Part shown: positions 26,245-34,893 of the stretch, in pieces | Layout: every line of letters starts with the position of its first letter | Position numbering within the stretch: the stretch's first letter is position 1 | From: Acidobacteriota bacterium | Lineage (GTDB): Bacteria; Acidobacteriota; Holophagae; Holophagales; Holophagaceae | NCBI GenBank assembly: GCA_021794095.1 | Contig: JAJYRN010000005.1 | Location: 62,001-126,000 of the forward strand | Reading direction: 5' to 3' | DNA: 64,000 nt | Made by a program: the position numbers and the translations under genes | Notes under the pieces: generated by a model | Databases searched by the model: none | The model's input: the letters and a program-made list of their open reading frames with translations, nothing else | What the model was told of the DNA's origin: nothing

Positions 26245-26755
26245 TGCGGGTCAGGTGGGATTCCTCGGTCCCGCCAACGGCCTCGATCAGCATCCGCAGG
26301 CCTTCGGCTACCTCGTAGCGGTCCACCCCGGCGGCGAAGGCCTTGTCCTTGAGCTTCTTCTTCACGCTCTTCGGCTCCAGGCCTTCGGTGCGGCCCGGGC
26401 GGACCAGGGCGCAGGCCATGACGAAGCCTGTGATCTCATCGGAGGCCAGCAGGGCCTTGTCGAGCATCGCGTCGTAGGGCACGTTCCAGCGGGTGTAGTG
26501 GGCGCTGATGGCGTGCGCCAGGGCCTCTTCGCCGCGCTCCCGCAGCCAGGCCACGATGCGCTTCGGGTGCTCCTCCGGCCAGGCGTCATAATCGGCGTCG
26601 TGCAGCAGGCCCGCCAGGGCGAACAGCTCGGGATCCTGCCCGGTCCCCGCGGCGAAATCACGCATGACCAGCTCCACGGCCCGGGCGTGGAGGCGCAGGC
26701 GCTCGGAGGGGGTCCAGGCGCAAAGCAGTTGCCAGGCTTCATCGCGGGTGAGCAT
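26189..26755 (-). CDS. HD domain protein, predicted phosphohydrolase
   Basis: This 188-residue protein has an HD-domain core: HARAVELVMRDFA, LAGLLHDADYDAWPEEH (the HD pair) and AHAISAHYTRW. It resembles small bacterial HD proteins of the HDIG type, whose substrates are usually unknown nucleotides. ATG at 26755 has AGGAG 5 bases upstream. It is the last gene of a leftward run starting at the glycosyltransferase (30709), 8 bp after truA. Its 3' end overlaps the capA-like gene by 56 nt. Confidence 0.88.
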   Translation of the reverse strand: MLTRDEAWQLLCAWTPSERLRLHARAVELVMRDFAAGTGQDPELFALAGLLHDADYDAWPEEHPKRIVAWLRERGEEALAHAISAHYTRWNVPYDAMLDKALLASDEITGFVMACALVRPGRTEGLEPKSVKKKLKDKAFAAGVDRYEVAEGLRMLIEAVGGTEESHLTRIIAVLHQHREELGLLPLG

Positions 26756-26763
26756 CGCATCTC

Positions 26764-27597
26764 CTAGGGGATGGCGAGGGTGGCCTGGGGGGGGCCGGGT
26801 TCGGGATCGCCCGCATACCGGACCCGCTCGAGAAAGAGCCCCGAAGCAGGCGCAGCCTTGGCCGCCCACAGCCGGTTGGCGCTTTCAGTGGGGTTCTGGA
26901 GATCCTCGATGACCCGGCGGGGATCCTCGTCGCCCACCGCGCAGGACACGGCGGCGCCCACCATGCGCCGCGCCTGGCGACGGAAGAAGTGGGTGGCGCG
27001 AACCCGCAGCAGCACCAGGGCGCCGGCTTCGGCGACCTCGCAGCGAATGATGCGGCTGCGGCCATCCTCCTCGGAATCCAGCTCGGCGAAGGACGCGATG
27101 TCCTGGTCGCCCTCGAAGGCCATCCAGGCGCGTTGGAGACGGTCGAGATCCAGGCGCTGGCGGACCCACCAGATCCAGGGTTTCCCGAACGCGCTGCGGC
27201 GCCGGCTGATCTGGTAGAGGTAGCTCCGCTCCACCGCGTCGTAGCGGGCGTGGAACCGGGGCGGGCAGCTCCGCACATCCCGGAGGGCGATGTCCTGGGG
27301 CAGGGCCGCATCGAGCAGGCGGCGCAACTCTCCCGGCCGGGGCGCGTTCCCGGCTTCAAGGTGCAGGTGCGCCACCTGCCCCAGGGCATGCACGCCGGCA
27401 TCCGTCCGGCCTGCTCCCATGAGGTACACCAGCCGGAGTCCTTCCTTGTGGAGCAGGTTCTCCAGGCTCCCGGCGACCGTGCGGACACCGTCCTGGCTCT
27501 GTTTCGGTCCCTGCTTCTGCCAGCCCTGGAACCGGCTGCCGTCGTATTCCAGAAGCAGCCGGTAGGCGGCGATGGGGGAGGCAGTCTTCGCGGCCAC
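26764..27597 (-). CDS. truA: tRNA pseudouridine(38-40) synthase
   Basis: This 277-residue TruA protein modifies uridines 38-40 in the anticodon arm. The catalytic aspartate is in MGAGRTDAGVHALGQVAH; FHARYDAVERSYLY and HFFRRQARRMVGA are further family motifs. GTG at 27597 lies 2 bp after the response-regulator stop. The length is slightly above that of E. coli TruA (270). Part of the leftward operon. Confidence 0.96.
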   Translation of the reverse strand: MAAKTASPIAAYRLLLEYDGSRFQGWQKQGPKQSQDGVRTVAGSLENLLHKEGLRLVYLMGAGRTDAGVHALGQVAHLHLEAGNAPRPGELRRLLDAALPQDIALRDVRSCPPRFHARYDAVERSYLYQISRRRSAFGKPWIWWVRQRLDLDRLQRAWMAFEGDQDIASFAELDSEEDGRSRIIRCEVAEAGALVLLRVRATHFFRRQARRMVGAAVSCAVGDEDPRRVIEDLQNPTESANRLWAAKAAPASGLFLERVRYAGDPEPGPPQATLAIP

Positions 27598-27599
27598 GG

Positions 27600-27998
27600 T
27601 CAGGCGGAGATGACGGCTTGGACCGCATCCACGAGGGAAGCGGGATCGTGGATGGGTTTGGCGAGGTAGCCCTGGGCTCCGGCCAGCTCCATGTACTTCT
27701 CGCGGTCCCCGAACATTGCGTGGGCCGTGGCGAGCAGCACCGGGATGTGCTTTGTGGCAGGATCCTGCTTCAGCAACTGGGTGATGAAAATGCCGTCCAC
27801 TCGCTGCCCCTGGTAGTTCGAACGGGAGAGGCTCACATCCATGATGATGGCGGCGAGATCCGCTTCCCGCGCCAGCCGGAGGATCTCCTCGACATCCTCC
27901 GAAACCAGCACTTCGTATCCGCCTTTCTTGGTGAGTACGACCTGGATGAACCGGATATTGATGGGATCGTCTTCGACCAGGAGGATGCGGTTGGACAT
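27600..27998 (-). CDS. Single-domain response regulator (receiver only)
   Basis: This 132-residue CheY-type receiver has the acidic pair in LLVEDDPIN, the phospho-acceptor Asp in IIMDVSLS, the switch Thr in LLATAHAM and Lys in YLAKPIH. No output domain is present, so it relays phosphate or binds a partner. The kinase is not adjacent. It sits between the PHP gene and truA in a leftward gene run, with a 36-bp gap to PHP. Confidence 0.94.
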   Translation of the reverse strand: MSNRILLVEDDPINIRFIQVVLTKKGGYEVLVSEDVEEILRLAREADLAAIIMDVSLSRSNYQGQRVDGIFITQLLKQDPATKHIPVLLATAHAMFGDREKYMELAGAQGYLAKPIHDPASLVDAVQAVISA

Positions 27999-28034
27999 GG
28001 GAGCCTCAGTGCCTTCAGCCTACATCATCCCGGT

Positions 28035-28886
28035 TCAGTTCCAGGCGCCGCGCCGCTGCTGGTCCTCCAGGGCATCCAGGAGGGCATCCGGCACACGCAG
28101 TCCGCCGCGTCCCGACCCCAGGCGGATGCCGGGCTTGTTGCCCCCGTGGTAGTCGCTCCCCCCCGTGACCACCATCCCCAGCCGGTTCCCCAGCCCCACG
28201 AAATAGCGCTGTTCCGCCGCGCGGTACTCGCCGTAATAGCCCTCAAGGCCCTCGAGCCCTTCCCGCTGGAGATCCTTCATGGCCTCATCCCAGTGGAAGG
28301 CTCCACCGGCGAAGCGGCCCGGATGGGCCACCACCGGCACGCCACCGGCCTCGCGGATCCAGCAGACGGCTTCGGCGGGGCTCAGTTCCTCTCGGGGAAC
28401 GAAGGCCGGGCCCTCATCGCCGATGAGCCGTTCGAAGGCCTCCTGGGGGCGGCGGACGTAGCCTTTGGCTGCGAGCGCGCGGGCCACATGGACCCGGGAG
28501 AGCAGGGGGGAATCCGCCTGGGCCTGCACCTCTTCCCGTGTCAGGGGATAGCCGAGTTCGGCGAGGCGCAGGAACAGGCGCCGGTTCCGATCCTCCCGTC
28601 GGCTGCGCAGCTCTTCGAGCCGGGCCTGGAAGCGGAGGTCGGCGGGATCCACCAGGAGGCCGAGTACATGGAGGGATCGCCCGAGGAACCGGCAGCTCAG
28701 TTCGGTCCCCACCAGCAACCGCACCTTCACCGTCGGCTGCTGAGCAAGGAAATTGGGGATGCCGCCGAGGGTATCGTGATCCGTGAGGCAGAGGGCTGCG
28801 AGTCCGGCGGCTTCCGCCAGCAGGGCCAGGCGCTCGGGGGTGTCTGTGCCATCGGAGTGGTGGCTGTGGCAATGAAGGTCAATCAT
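28035..28886 (-). CDS. PHP domain metal-dependent phosphoesterase (RNase AM/YciV-like)
   Basis: This 283-residue stand-alone PHP protein carries the metal-ligand motifs HCHSHHSDG, LTDHDTLGG, VAHPGRF and GGSDYHG. The closest known class is YciV (RNase AM), a 5'-3' exonuclease that also acts on 3',5'-bisphosphonucleotides; assignment to that exact activity is inference. The ATG overlaps the stop of the FlhB-like gene (ATGA). Confidence 0.9.
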   Translation of the reverse strand: MIDLHCHSHHSDGTDTPERLALLAEAAGLAALCLTDHDTLGGIPNFLAQQPTVKVRLLVGTELSCRFLGRSLHVLGLLVDPADLRFQARLEELRSRREDRNRRLFLRLAELGYPLTREEVQAQADSPLLSRVHVARALAAKGYVRRPQEAFERLIGDEGPAFVPREELSPAEAVCWIREAGGVPVVAHPGRFAGGAFHWDEAMKDLQREGLEGLEGYYGEYRAAEQRYFVGLGNRLGMVVTGGSDYHGGNKPGIRLGSGRGGLRVPDALLDALEDQQRRGAWN

Positions 28887-29170
28887 GGGCCGCCGGAAAG
28901 GCCGCGGTTGGCGCGGTAGAGTGCCGCGAGGAGCAGGGCCACCGCCTGGAAGAGCTCCGGTGGGATGAGCTGGTCCAGATCGAGTGGGTCCAGGGCGGCG
29001 AGAAGGTCGGGATCTTTCGTGATGGACACCCCATGCTCGCGCGCGAGTTCGAGGATGCGTTCGGCTAGCAAACCCTGGCCCTTGGCCACCAGCCGCGGCG
29101 CCGCGTCCTGGAACGGGGGATCCGGCTCATAACGGAGCGCGGCGGCGCGGGGGCGGGAAGGGCGGGCCAT
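28883..29170 (-). CDS. FlhB C-terminal domain-like small protein (COG2257 type)
   Basis: This 95-residue protein resembles the cytoplasmic domain of the flagellar/type III export protein FlhB, without membrane helices: VAKGQGLLAERILELAREHG followed by ITKDPDLLAALDPLDLDQLIPPELFQAVALLLAALY. Such free-standing proteins (like B. subtilis YlqH) occur in flagellated bacteria, where their function is unsettled. The NPTH autocleavage motif of FlhB is not visible. No flagellar gene lies in the window. Coupled by ATGA to the PHP gene. Confidence 0.82.
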   Translation of the reverse strand: MARPSRPRAAALRYEPDPPFQDAAPRLVAKGQGLLAERILELAREHGVSITKDPDLLAALDPLDLDQLIPPELFQAVALLLAALYRANRGLSGGP

Positions 29171-29185
29171 GGGCCCTGACCTGTG

Positions 29186-30709
29186 CTACTGCACGAAGGA
29201 GGAGGCGCTCTGGACTTCGTCCTCGGGCTCGTCCATGGCCAGGCGCCGGAAGAGCTTCATGTCGGCGAAGGAGAGGAGGCTCATGTAGGAGAAGCCGCTG
29301 AAGAACAGCCAGAGGAAGGGCACTGAGGCCCACTTCCGGAGGTAGATGGCACCCACGATGGCGGCCAGGTAGTAGATGGCGAAGCCCAGTTCCAGGAAGG
29401 TGAGGACGCTCTTGGGTACCTTGTAGGCGCGCTTGCTGATGGCCTTGCCATCAGCATCCACACCCAGCTTCGGGGTGCGCTTGAATTCCTTGTCGTCGGT
29501 GAAGAAGCCTTCCAGCACGGCCTTGGCCTGGTTCAGCGCGAGGCCGATCCCGAGGCCCATGAGGCCCGGGATGTACTTCAGGCGCCGCTTCCAGCCGGTG
29601 TTGTCGGTGAGTTCCCGCTGGGAGAGGCCGAAATAGAGGCCCACACTGACGGCGTTCAGCAGGAAGAAGGGGCCGTCCGTGAGCAGCAGCACATGAACGG
29701 GCGTGCCGGCGCGGATGATCATGCAGGGGACCATGATAATGGACAGAACGACCATCAGCATGTAGTTGCAGTTGGCCGTGAGGTGGAACCAGCACTCCAG
29801 CTTGGTGTGCAGGCTCTCGTCCGACTTCCAGATGGTCTTCATCAGCTTGCGGATGACCTGGGCGTTGCCCTTGGCCCAGCGGTGCTGCTGGCTCTTGAAG
29901 GCATTGACCTCCACAGGCAGCTCGGCGGGAACGACCAGATCCTTGAGGTAGACCCCCTTCCAGCCCTTGAGCTGGGCGCGGTAGGAGAGATCGGCATCCT
30001 CGGTGATGGTGTCGTGCTCCCAGCCACCGGCATCCGCGATGGCGGACACGCGCCACATGCCGGCGGTGCCGCTGAAGTTGAAGAAGGCGTGGGAACGATG
30101 GCGGGCGGTGTGTTCGAAGACGAAGTGGCCATCGAGGAGGATGGCCTGGACCTGGGTGAGGAGGGAGAACTCGCGGTTGAGATGGGCCCAGCAGCCCTGC
30201 ACGAACGCCACCTTGTCGTCGGCGAAGTGGGGGACGGCTTTGCGGAGGAAATCCTCCGTCGGCAGGAAGTCGGCATCGAACATGGCCACCAGCTCGCCCT
30301 TGGCGACCTTGAGGCCTTCCGAGAGGGCGCCGGCCTTGAAGCCCGTGCGGTCGGTCCGGTGGAGGTACTGGATGTCGAAGCCGAGGGCCTGGTAGCGGTC
30401 CACGACCGCGCTGGCCACCTTGACGGTTTCGTCCGTCGAGTCATCGAGAACCTGGATCTCGAGTTTCTCCTTGGGCCAGTCCATGCGGACGACATGGTCC
30501 ATCAGGCGCTCGATCACATTCACTTCGTTGAACACGGCCAACTGGACCGTGACCACGGGCAGGTAGGTCGCATCGCCCTTGGGCTGGGGCACATCCTTCT
30601 TGTGGCGGTAGTAGAGCAGCAGCATCCAGAGCCGGTGTGCGCCGTAGATGCTCAGGATCGTGAGCAGCGTGAAGTACGTGACCAGCACGATGGTCTTCAA
30701 GATCTCCAT
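29186..30709 (-). CDS. Family 2 processive-type glycosyltransferase, membrane-bound
   Basis: This 507-residue GT2 enzyme has an N-terminal helix, a cytoplasmic catalytic domain and a cluster of C-terminal membrane helices. Catalytic residues are visible as DDSTDET, DADFLP, TEDADLSYR and QQHRWAKG (D,D,D,QxxRW). The architecture matches cellulose/glucomannan synthase-like enzymes that polymerise and export beta-glycans, or ceramide-type glycosyltransferases; the product is unknown. ATG at 30709 is preferred (GGGAGGG 12-18 bases upstream); an ATG at 30748 lacks a ribosome site. It is the first gene of the leftward run and is divergent from the PEGA kinase. Confidence 0.9.
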   Translation of the reverse strand: MEILKTIVLVTYFTLLTILSIYGAHRLWMLLLYYRHKKDVPQPKGDATYLPVVTVQLAVFNEVNVIERLMDHVVRMDWPKEKLEIQVLDDSTDETVKVASAVVDRYQALGFDIQYLHRTDRTGFKAGALSEGLKVAKGELVAMFDADFLPTEDFLRKAVPHFADDKVAFVQGCWAHLNREFSLLTQVQAILLDGHFVFEHTARHRSHAFFNFSGTAGMWRVSAIADAGGWEHDTITEDADLSYRAQLKGWKGVYLKDLVVPAELPVEVNAFKSQQHRWAKGNAQVIRKLMKTIWKSDESLHTKLECWFHLTANCNYMLMVVLSIIMVPCMIIRAGTPVHVLLLTDGPFFLLNAVSVGLYFGLSQRELTDNTGWKRRLKYIPGLMGLGIGLALNQAKAVLEGFFTDDKEFKRTPKLGVDADGKAISKRAYKVPKSVLTFLELGFAIYYLAAIVGAIYLRKWASVPFLWLFFSGFSYMSLLSFADMKLFRRLAMDEPEDEVQSASSFVQ

Positions 30710-30851
30710 GTCGGCTTGTGCCCTCCCAGGCCCAGGTCCGCGAGCCATGATTAATTCTGCCCGGGCGAACTGGAAAATCCATGGAAAAGCTCACAAACTT
30801 TCAAGCCGAGCCGATGCGGTTGGTAGGATGGCAGCGCACCCAGGGACACGC

Positions 30852-32747
30852 ATGAGCACTCCGGAAGACCTCCCCCAGACCATTGGACGCTACCAGGTGG
30901 TTCGTCTTCTGGGCGAAGGCGCCATGGGCAGTGTGGTCCTGGCCGAGGATCCGAAAATCAAGCGAAAAGTCGCAATCAAGCTCGTCAAATTCGACACGGG
31001 GCGCAGCGAGGCCGACCGCCACGAGTTCTTGTTGCGCTTCCAGCGGGAGGCCGAAGTTTCAGGCCTCTTGAACCATCCGGGCATCGTGGCGATCTACGAT
31101 GTGGGGGAGGCGGAGGGCCTGGGGCCTTTCCTCGCCATGGAATTCGTGGCGGGCAAGCCCCTGGATTTCCTGATCAAGACGGGGGCCCTGACTTCCATCA
31201 AGGAGAAGCTGCGGATCGCGGCCAGCATCGCGGAGGCGCTGGATCACGCCCACACCAAGGGTATCGTTCACCGGGATGTGAAGCCCGGGAATGTCATGGT
31301 GGGCGAGGACGGGCGGGTCAAGCTGATGGATTTCGGCATCGCCAAGCGCGAGGATGCCAACCTCACCCAGACCGGCACCTTTCTGGGGACACCCAGCTAT
31401 GCCAGCCCCGAGCAGATCAAGGAAGGAACGGTGGATGCCCGCTCCGACATCTTCAGCTTCGGAGTGCTGGTGTTCGAATTACTGAGCGGCCAGTCGCCCT
31501 TCCCGGGCAATTCCATCAATACCATCCTGTACCGCATCGTCAATGAGCCTCCCGTGGAGGTGAAGCCGCCGATCACGGGGATCCTGCCCGAGGGCTGGCG
31601 CCGGGTGTTCGAGCGCGTTCTCGCCAAGCAGCCCGCCGACCGCCATGCCAGTTGCACGGCGTTCATCCGAGATCTTCTGGAAGCTGTGGCCGAGATGGAC
31701 AAGGATGACCGCCGGGCGGTGCTGGGCATTCTCCGGATGAACGGAGACGCGCCGATGCCCCCGATCGTCTCGCGTGCCCATGACGAGACCATGCTCATGC
31801 CTCCGCCTCCGCCGAGAACCCGGGGCAGGCTGCTTCTCTCGGCTGCTACCGCAGTGGTGCTGGGCGTCTTCGGCTGGTTCCTGTTTCGCAAGGACCGGGA
31901 TGTCCCCTTCCAGATCGTCACCCAACCCGCCGGGGCCCAGGTTTTTGTCAACGACCTGGAGGTGGGCCGGACGCCCCTCAGCCAGCCTCTCCGGGACGGG
32001 GACCGCCTGCGCTTCGTCCTGAAGGGCTATGCCTCCGTCACCTATGCCTTCAAGTCCGGAGAGGCGCCTCCGGCCTTTCCGCTGGCTCCGATCATCTCGG
32101 ATGAGGTCATTGATTCCGTGCCCCAGGGCGCGGCCGTGGTCTTGAACGGGCAACCGCTCCAGGGGGTGACGCCGCTGAAGGTCCGCTGGAACCAGGGCGT
32201 GAAGAACGAATTGTCCCTGAAGCTCGGGAAGCAGGTGTTCAATTGGGATTTCGAGCCCGGAGAAGTCCCTGGGGGTCATGTCTATCCCTTGCAGGATGTC
32301 ACCACCGTTGGTACGCCCCCCGAGCCCGCCCTGAATCCCGCTGCGCCGGGTTACCTCCGGTTGGCGGGGGATTTTCCGGTCCGCGTGAAGGTGGATGGCA
32401 GGGAGCTGGGCGAGCTGGGTTCCGGCGTCAAACTGCCGGTGCCTCCCGGCACGCACAAATTGGAACTGGCCAATGCCCGCTACTTCTACCATGACAGCCG
32501 TATCATCTCTGTCGTCGCGGGCCAGCCCGCTCCGGTGGTGGTCCCGGGCTTGGCCAAGCTCACCATTGACACCTTTCCGGGCACGGGACGGGTTTCCATT
32601 GATGGGCAGGATGCCGGCATCGAAAGCGATGGCAGCAGCGTGGATGTGGCCAAGGGCCGCCATGTTGTCACCATCCGGGGCGCGGCTGGCCCCAAGACCG
32701 AAACCGTCGAGATCACCGGGGACAAACACCTCAAGATCCAGCTCTGA
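30852..32747 (+). CDS. Membrane Ser/Thr protein kinase with extracytoplasmic PEGA-type repeats
   Basis: This is a 631-residue Hanks-type kinase. The kinase domain spans about residues 12-270: GEGAMGSVV, VAIKLVKF, HRDVKPGN, DFGIAK and GTPSYASPEQ are all intact. A single membrane helix lies at about 325-345 (LLLSAATAVVLGVFGW). The outer part begins with a PEGA domain (QPAGAQVFVNDLEVGRTPL) and continues with further beta-rich PEGA-like modules (NGQPLQGVTPL, FPVRVKVDGRELGEL, FPGTGRVSIDGQDAG). PEGA domains may sense envelope surface or cell-wall components. ATG at 30852 follows AGGGA; TAGGAT at 30834-30839 is a -10-like hexamer. Confidence 0.93.
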   Translation: MSTPEDLPQTIGRYQVVRLLGEGAMGSVVLAEDPKIKRKVAIKLVKFDTGRSEADRHEFLLRFQREAEVSGLLNHPGIVAIYDVGEAEGLGPFLAMEFVAGKPLDFLIKTGALTSIKEKLRIAASIAEALDHAHTKGIVHRDVKPGNVMVGEDGRVKLMDFGIAKREDANLTQTGTFLGTPSYASPEQIKEGTVDARSDIFSFGVLVFELLSGQSPFPGNSINTILYRIVNEPPVEVKPPITGILPEGWRRVFERVLAKQPADRHASCTAFIRDLLEAVAEMDKDDRRAVLGILRMNGDAPMPPIVSRAHDETMLMPPPPPRTRGRLLLSAATAVVLGVFGWFLFRKDRDVPFQIVTQPAGAQVFVNDLEVGRTPLSQPLRDGDRLRFVLKGYASVTYAFKSGEAPPAFPLAPIISDEVIDSVPQGAAVVLNGQPLQGVTPLKVRWNQGVKNELSLKLGKQVFNWDFEPGEVPGGHVYPLQDVTTVGTPPEPALNPAAPGYLRLAGDFPVRVKVDGRELGELGSGVKLPVPPGTHKLELANARYFYHDSRIISVVAGQPAPVVVPGLAKLTIDTFPGTGRVSIDGQDAGIESDGSSVDVAKGRHVVTIRGAAGPKTETVEITGDKHLKIQL

Positions 32748-32770
32748 AGCCTCCTCTGCCTGATCGCCCC

Positions 32771-32800
32771 TTGGGCAAGCGGGTCGCCTTTTGCTATGGT
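32771..32800 (+). promoter_or_regulatory. Putative sigma70-type promoter of tRNA-Gln
   Basis: TTGGGC (32771-32776), an 18-bp spacer and TATGGT (32795-32800) lie 12 bp before the tRNA. The -35 is identical to that proposed for the MFS gene at 12405. Confidence 0.5.
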
Positions 32801-32812
32801 GGAAGGTCCCAC

Positions 32813-32887
32813 TGGGGAGTAGCCAAGTGGTAAGGCAGCAGGTTTTGATCCTGCGTACCGAGGGTTCGAATCCTTCCTCCCCAACCA
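32813..32887 (+). tRNA. tRNA-Gln (anticodon TTG)
   Basis: This is a 75-nt cloverleaf. The acceptor stem TGGGGAG pairs with CTCCCCA, the anticodon stem GCAGG/CCTGC encloses TTTTGAT, giving anticodon TTG, and the T-loop is TTCGAAT. The discriminator A and CCA are encoded. The U1-A72 end pair is the usual weak pair of bacterial tRNA-Gln. The T-arm/acceptor 3' strand is repeated in inverted orientation 41 bp downstream. Confidence 0.97.
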
Positions 32888-32934
32888 TCCAACCGGCCCC
32901 GCAAGGGGCCGTCGTTCGTGAGGAAGGATTCGAA
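32865..32934. repeat. 15-bp inverted repeat of the tRNA-Gln 3' end, enclosing a small hairpin
   Basis: TTCGAATCCTTCCTC inside the tRNA (32865-32879) and GAGGAAGGATTCGAA downstream (32920-32934) are exact reverse complements. Between them lies a GGCCCC-GCAA-GGGGCC hairpin (32895-32910). The outer pairing would compete with the T-arm and acceptor stem; the inner hairpin may act as terminator though it lacks a T-run. Confidence 0.75.
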
Positions 32935-32997
32935 TCGCCACCCCCGCATCTTTCGGTGTACCAAGCCTGACGGCGGCTCGGCCTTGTGGGAAACTGG

Positions 32998-34653
32998 ATG
33001 CCCATGACCACCCTCGCGCTCAAGTACCGCCCCCGTCTGCTTTCGGACCTCGTCGGCCAGGAAGGCAGTGTGAAGGCCCTCGCCAACGCCCTCAAGCGGG
33101 CGAAGGAGAGCGGGAAGATCCACCAGGCCTACCTCTTCGCGGGCGTGCGGGGCACGGGCAAGACGAGCACGGCGCGCATCCTGGCGCGGGCGCTGAATTG
33201 CGTGGAGGGGCCCACGGCCACGCCCTGTGGGGTATGCGCCCCCTGCCGGGCGGCCGAGCAGCCGGACAGCAGCCTGGATATCGTCGAGATTGATGCCGCC
33301 AGCCGCGCCTCCGTGGCGGATGCCCGCGCGCTCCGGGAGCAGGTGCAGACGCGTCCGGCCTTTTGCCGCTACCGGGTCTACATCATTGACGAAGTGCACA
33401 TGCTCAGCACGGAGGCGTTCAATGCCCTGCTGAAGGTCATCGAGGAACCTCCGCCCCACGCCATCTTCGTGCTGGCCACCACCGAACTGCAAGACGTCCC
33501 GGACACCATCAAGAGCCGGGTGCAAATCTTCCCCTTCCGTCTTATCCCCGTCGGACTCATCGAGGGCCGCCTGAAGCATGTCTGCGAGCAGGAGGGGGTC
33601 ACCGCCGAAGGGGGGAGCCTCCGCCTGGTGGCCGAGGCTGGGCAGGGTTCCATGCGGGATGCGCTGACCATCCTCGACCGCGTCATCGCCGCAGGCGATG
33701 GCCGGGTGCTGGAGGAGGCTGTCCGCGAGCAGCTCGGCATTGTCAGCGCCCACCGCGTGCAGGGGGTGATGGAGGCCCTGGCTGCGGGTGACACCGCCAC
33801 CCTGGTGGACCACTGCCGGGCGCTGGCTGAACAGGGGGCCGACTGGGCCACCTTCTGGCGTGAGCTGGTGCTGGCCTTCCGCGACCGACTGGAGCTGGAG
33901 GCACGAGCAGGCCGCGGCCCCCAGGATCTCCTGCGCTGGGCGCGGATGCTCAATCTGCTGCTCGGCCGGGAACGGGATCTCCGGGACAGCAGCCTGCCCC
34001 GGGTGGTCGTGGAACTGGCCCTGGTGACCGCTGCCCAGCTGCCTCACCTGGTGCCCCTGGATGCCCTGGTTTCAGGGACGGCTCCCGCCAAACCGCCTGC
34101 GCCACCTGCTGTACCGCCCCCGGTCCCTTCCAGGGCCCCCCAGGCCGTGCGGGAGCCTGAGGGGCCAGCCAGGAAGAGCCCGCAGCCCGGCATGAACGAG
34201 GGGGGACCGCCCGCTCGCCTTCCGGTTGCGATATCCCCCCTCGAGCACCCCCACCCGGTGTTCCGGCCAACGGAAGATCCCGTCCCGCCCGAGGGGCTGC
34301 GCCATGCCTGCAGCGAGGCCCTGCGCCAGGCCCTTGGTCTATCCCGCACCCTCGGGACGGCGCCCCAGATGGCCACGGACCTTCGCTGGGAACCGCCGGT
34401 GCTGCGGTTCCGGTTTCCGGCCAACGTGCGCCAGACGGTGCAGGATCTGGAGCGGGAACGGGCCAACCCCCATCTGCTTGCCGCCCTGGCGACCGTCCTG
34501 CCGGGCTTGAAGGAGGTGGACATCCAGTACGATGGGCCTCCTGGAGGTTCGGAAAAGGAACGCCCAGAAGACCGCTTGCGCCGAGAACCTGCGTTCCAGG
34601 AACTGCTCCGGTTGACCGGCGGCGAAGTGGTGGAGATTCGTCGCGAGAGCTGA
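32998..34653 (+). CDS. dnaX: DNA polymerase III subunits gamma/tau
   Basis: This 551-residue clamp-loader ATPase has Walker A GVRGTGKTS, a four-cysteine zinc module (CVEG..CGVCAPC), Walker B IIDEVHMLS and the sensor region near TTELQDVP. The C-terminal third holds a Pro-rich linker and a tau-like domain. DnaX loads the beta sliding clamp and couples the replisome. ATG at 32998 is chosen; GTG at 32986 and ATG at 33004 are alternatives. No slippery A-run for a gamma frameshift was noticed. Its TGA abuts the TGA of the opposite moaD gene. Confidence 0.95.
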   Translation: MPMTTLALKYRPRLLSDLVGQEGSVKALANALKRAKESGKIHQAYLFAGVRGTGKTSTARILARALNCVEGPTATPCGVCAPCRAAEQPDSSLDIVEIDAASRASVADARALREQVQTRPAFCRYRVYIIDEVHMLSTEAFNALLKVIEEPPPHAIFVLATTELQDVPDTIKSRVQIFPFRLIPVGLIEGRLKHVCEQEGVTAEGGSLRLVAEAGQGSMRDALTILDRVIAAGDGRVLEEAVREQLGIVSAHRVQGVMEALAAGDTATLVDHCRALAEQGADWATFWRELVLAFRDRLELEARAGRGPQDLLRWARMLNLLLGRERDLRDSSLPRVVVELALVTAAQLPHLVPLDALVSGTAPAKPPAPPAVPPPVPSRAPQAVREPEGPARKSPQPGMNEGGPPARLPVAISPLEHPHPVFRPTEDPVPPEGLRHACSEALRQALGLSRTLGTAPQMATDLRWEPPVLRFRFPANVRQTVQDLERERANPHLLAALATVLPGLKEVDIQYDGPPGGSEKERPEDRLRREPAFQELLRLTGGEVVEIRRES

Positions 34654-34875
34654 TCAGCCGCCGGATACCGGCGGCATGAGTGCCACTTCGTCGCCATCAT
34701 GGATAGGGGCCGTGCGGTCGGCGAAGGCCTGGTTCACAGCCAGCAGCGCATCCTTCGGCAGGGCCTGGAAGCAGGGATCGGCCAGGAGTTCACCCAGCGT
34801 CGGCGCCGCGGGCACTTGCAGATCGCTGAAGCCAAGCAGGGCGCGGTAGCGGGCGAAGCACTTCACGGTGATCAT
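34654..34875 (-). CDS. MoaD/ThiS-family ubiquitin-like sulfur carrier
   Basis: This 73-residue beta-grasp protein starts MITVKCFARYRALLG and ends DGDEVALMPPVSGG. The terminal Gly-Gly is the site of thiocarboxylation in MoaD, the small subunit of molybdopterin synthase. Length and ending fit MoaD, but no other moa gene is in the window, so it could serve another sulfur-transfer pathway. GGAGGAGG precedes the ATG at 34875. It is downstream of tamB by 18 bp, on the same strand. Confidence 0.85.
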   Translation of the reverse strand: MITVKCFARYRALLGFSDLQVPAAPTLGELLADPCFQALPKDALLAVNQAFADRTAPIHDGDEVALMPPVSGG

Positions 34876-34893
34876 GCCTGAGCCTCCTCCGTT

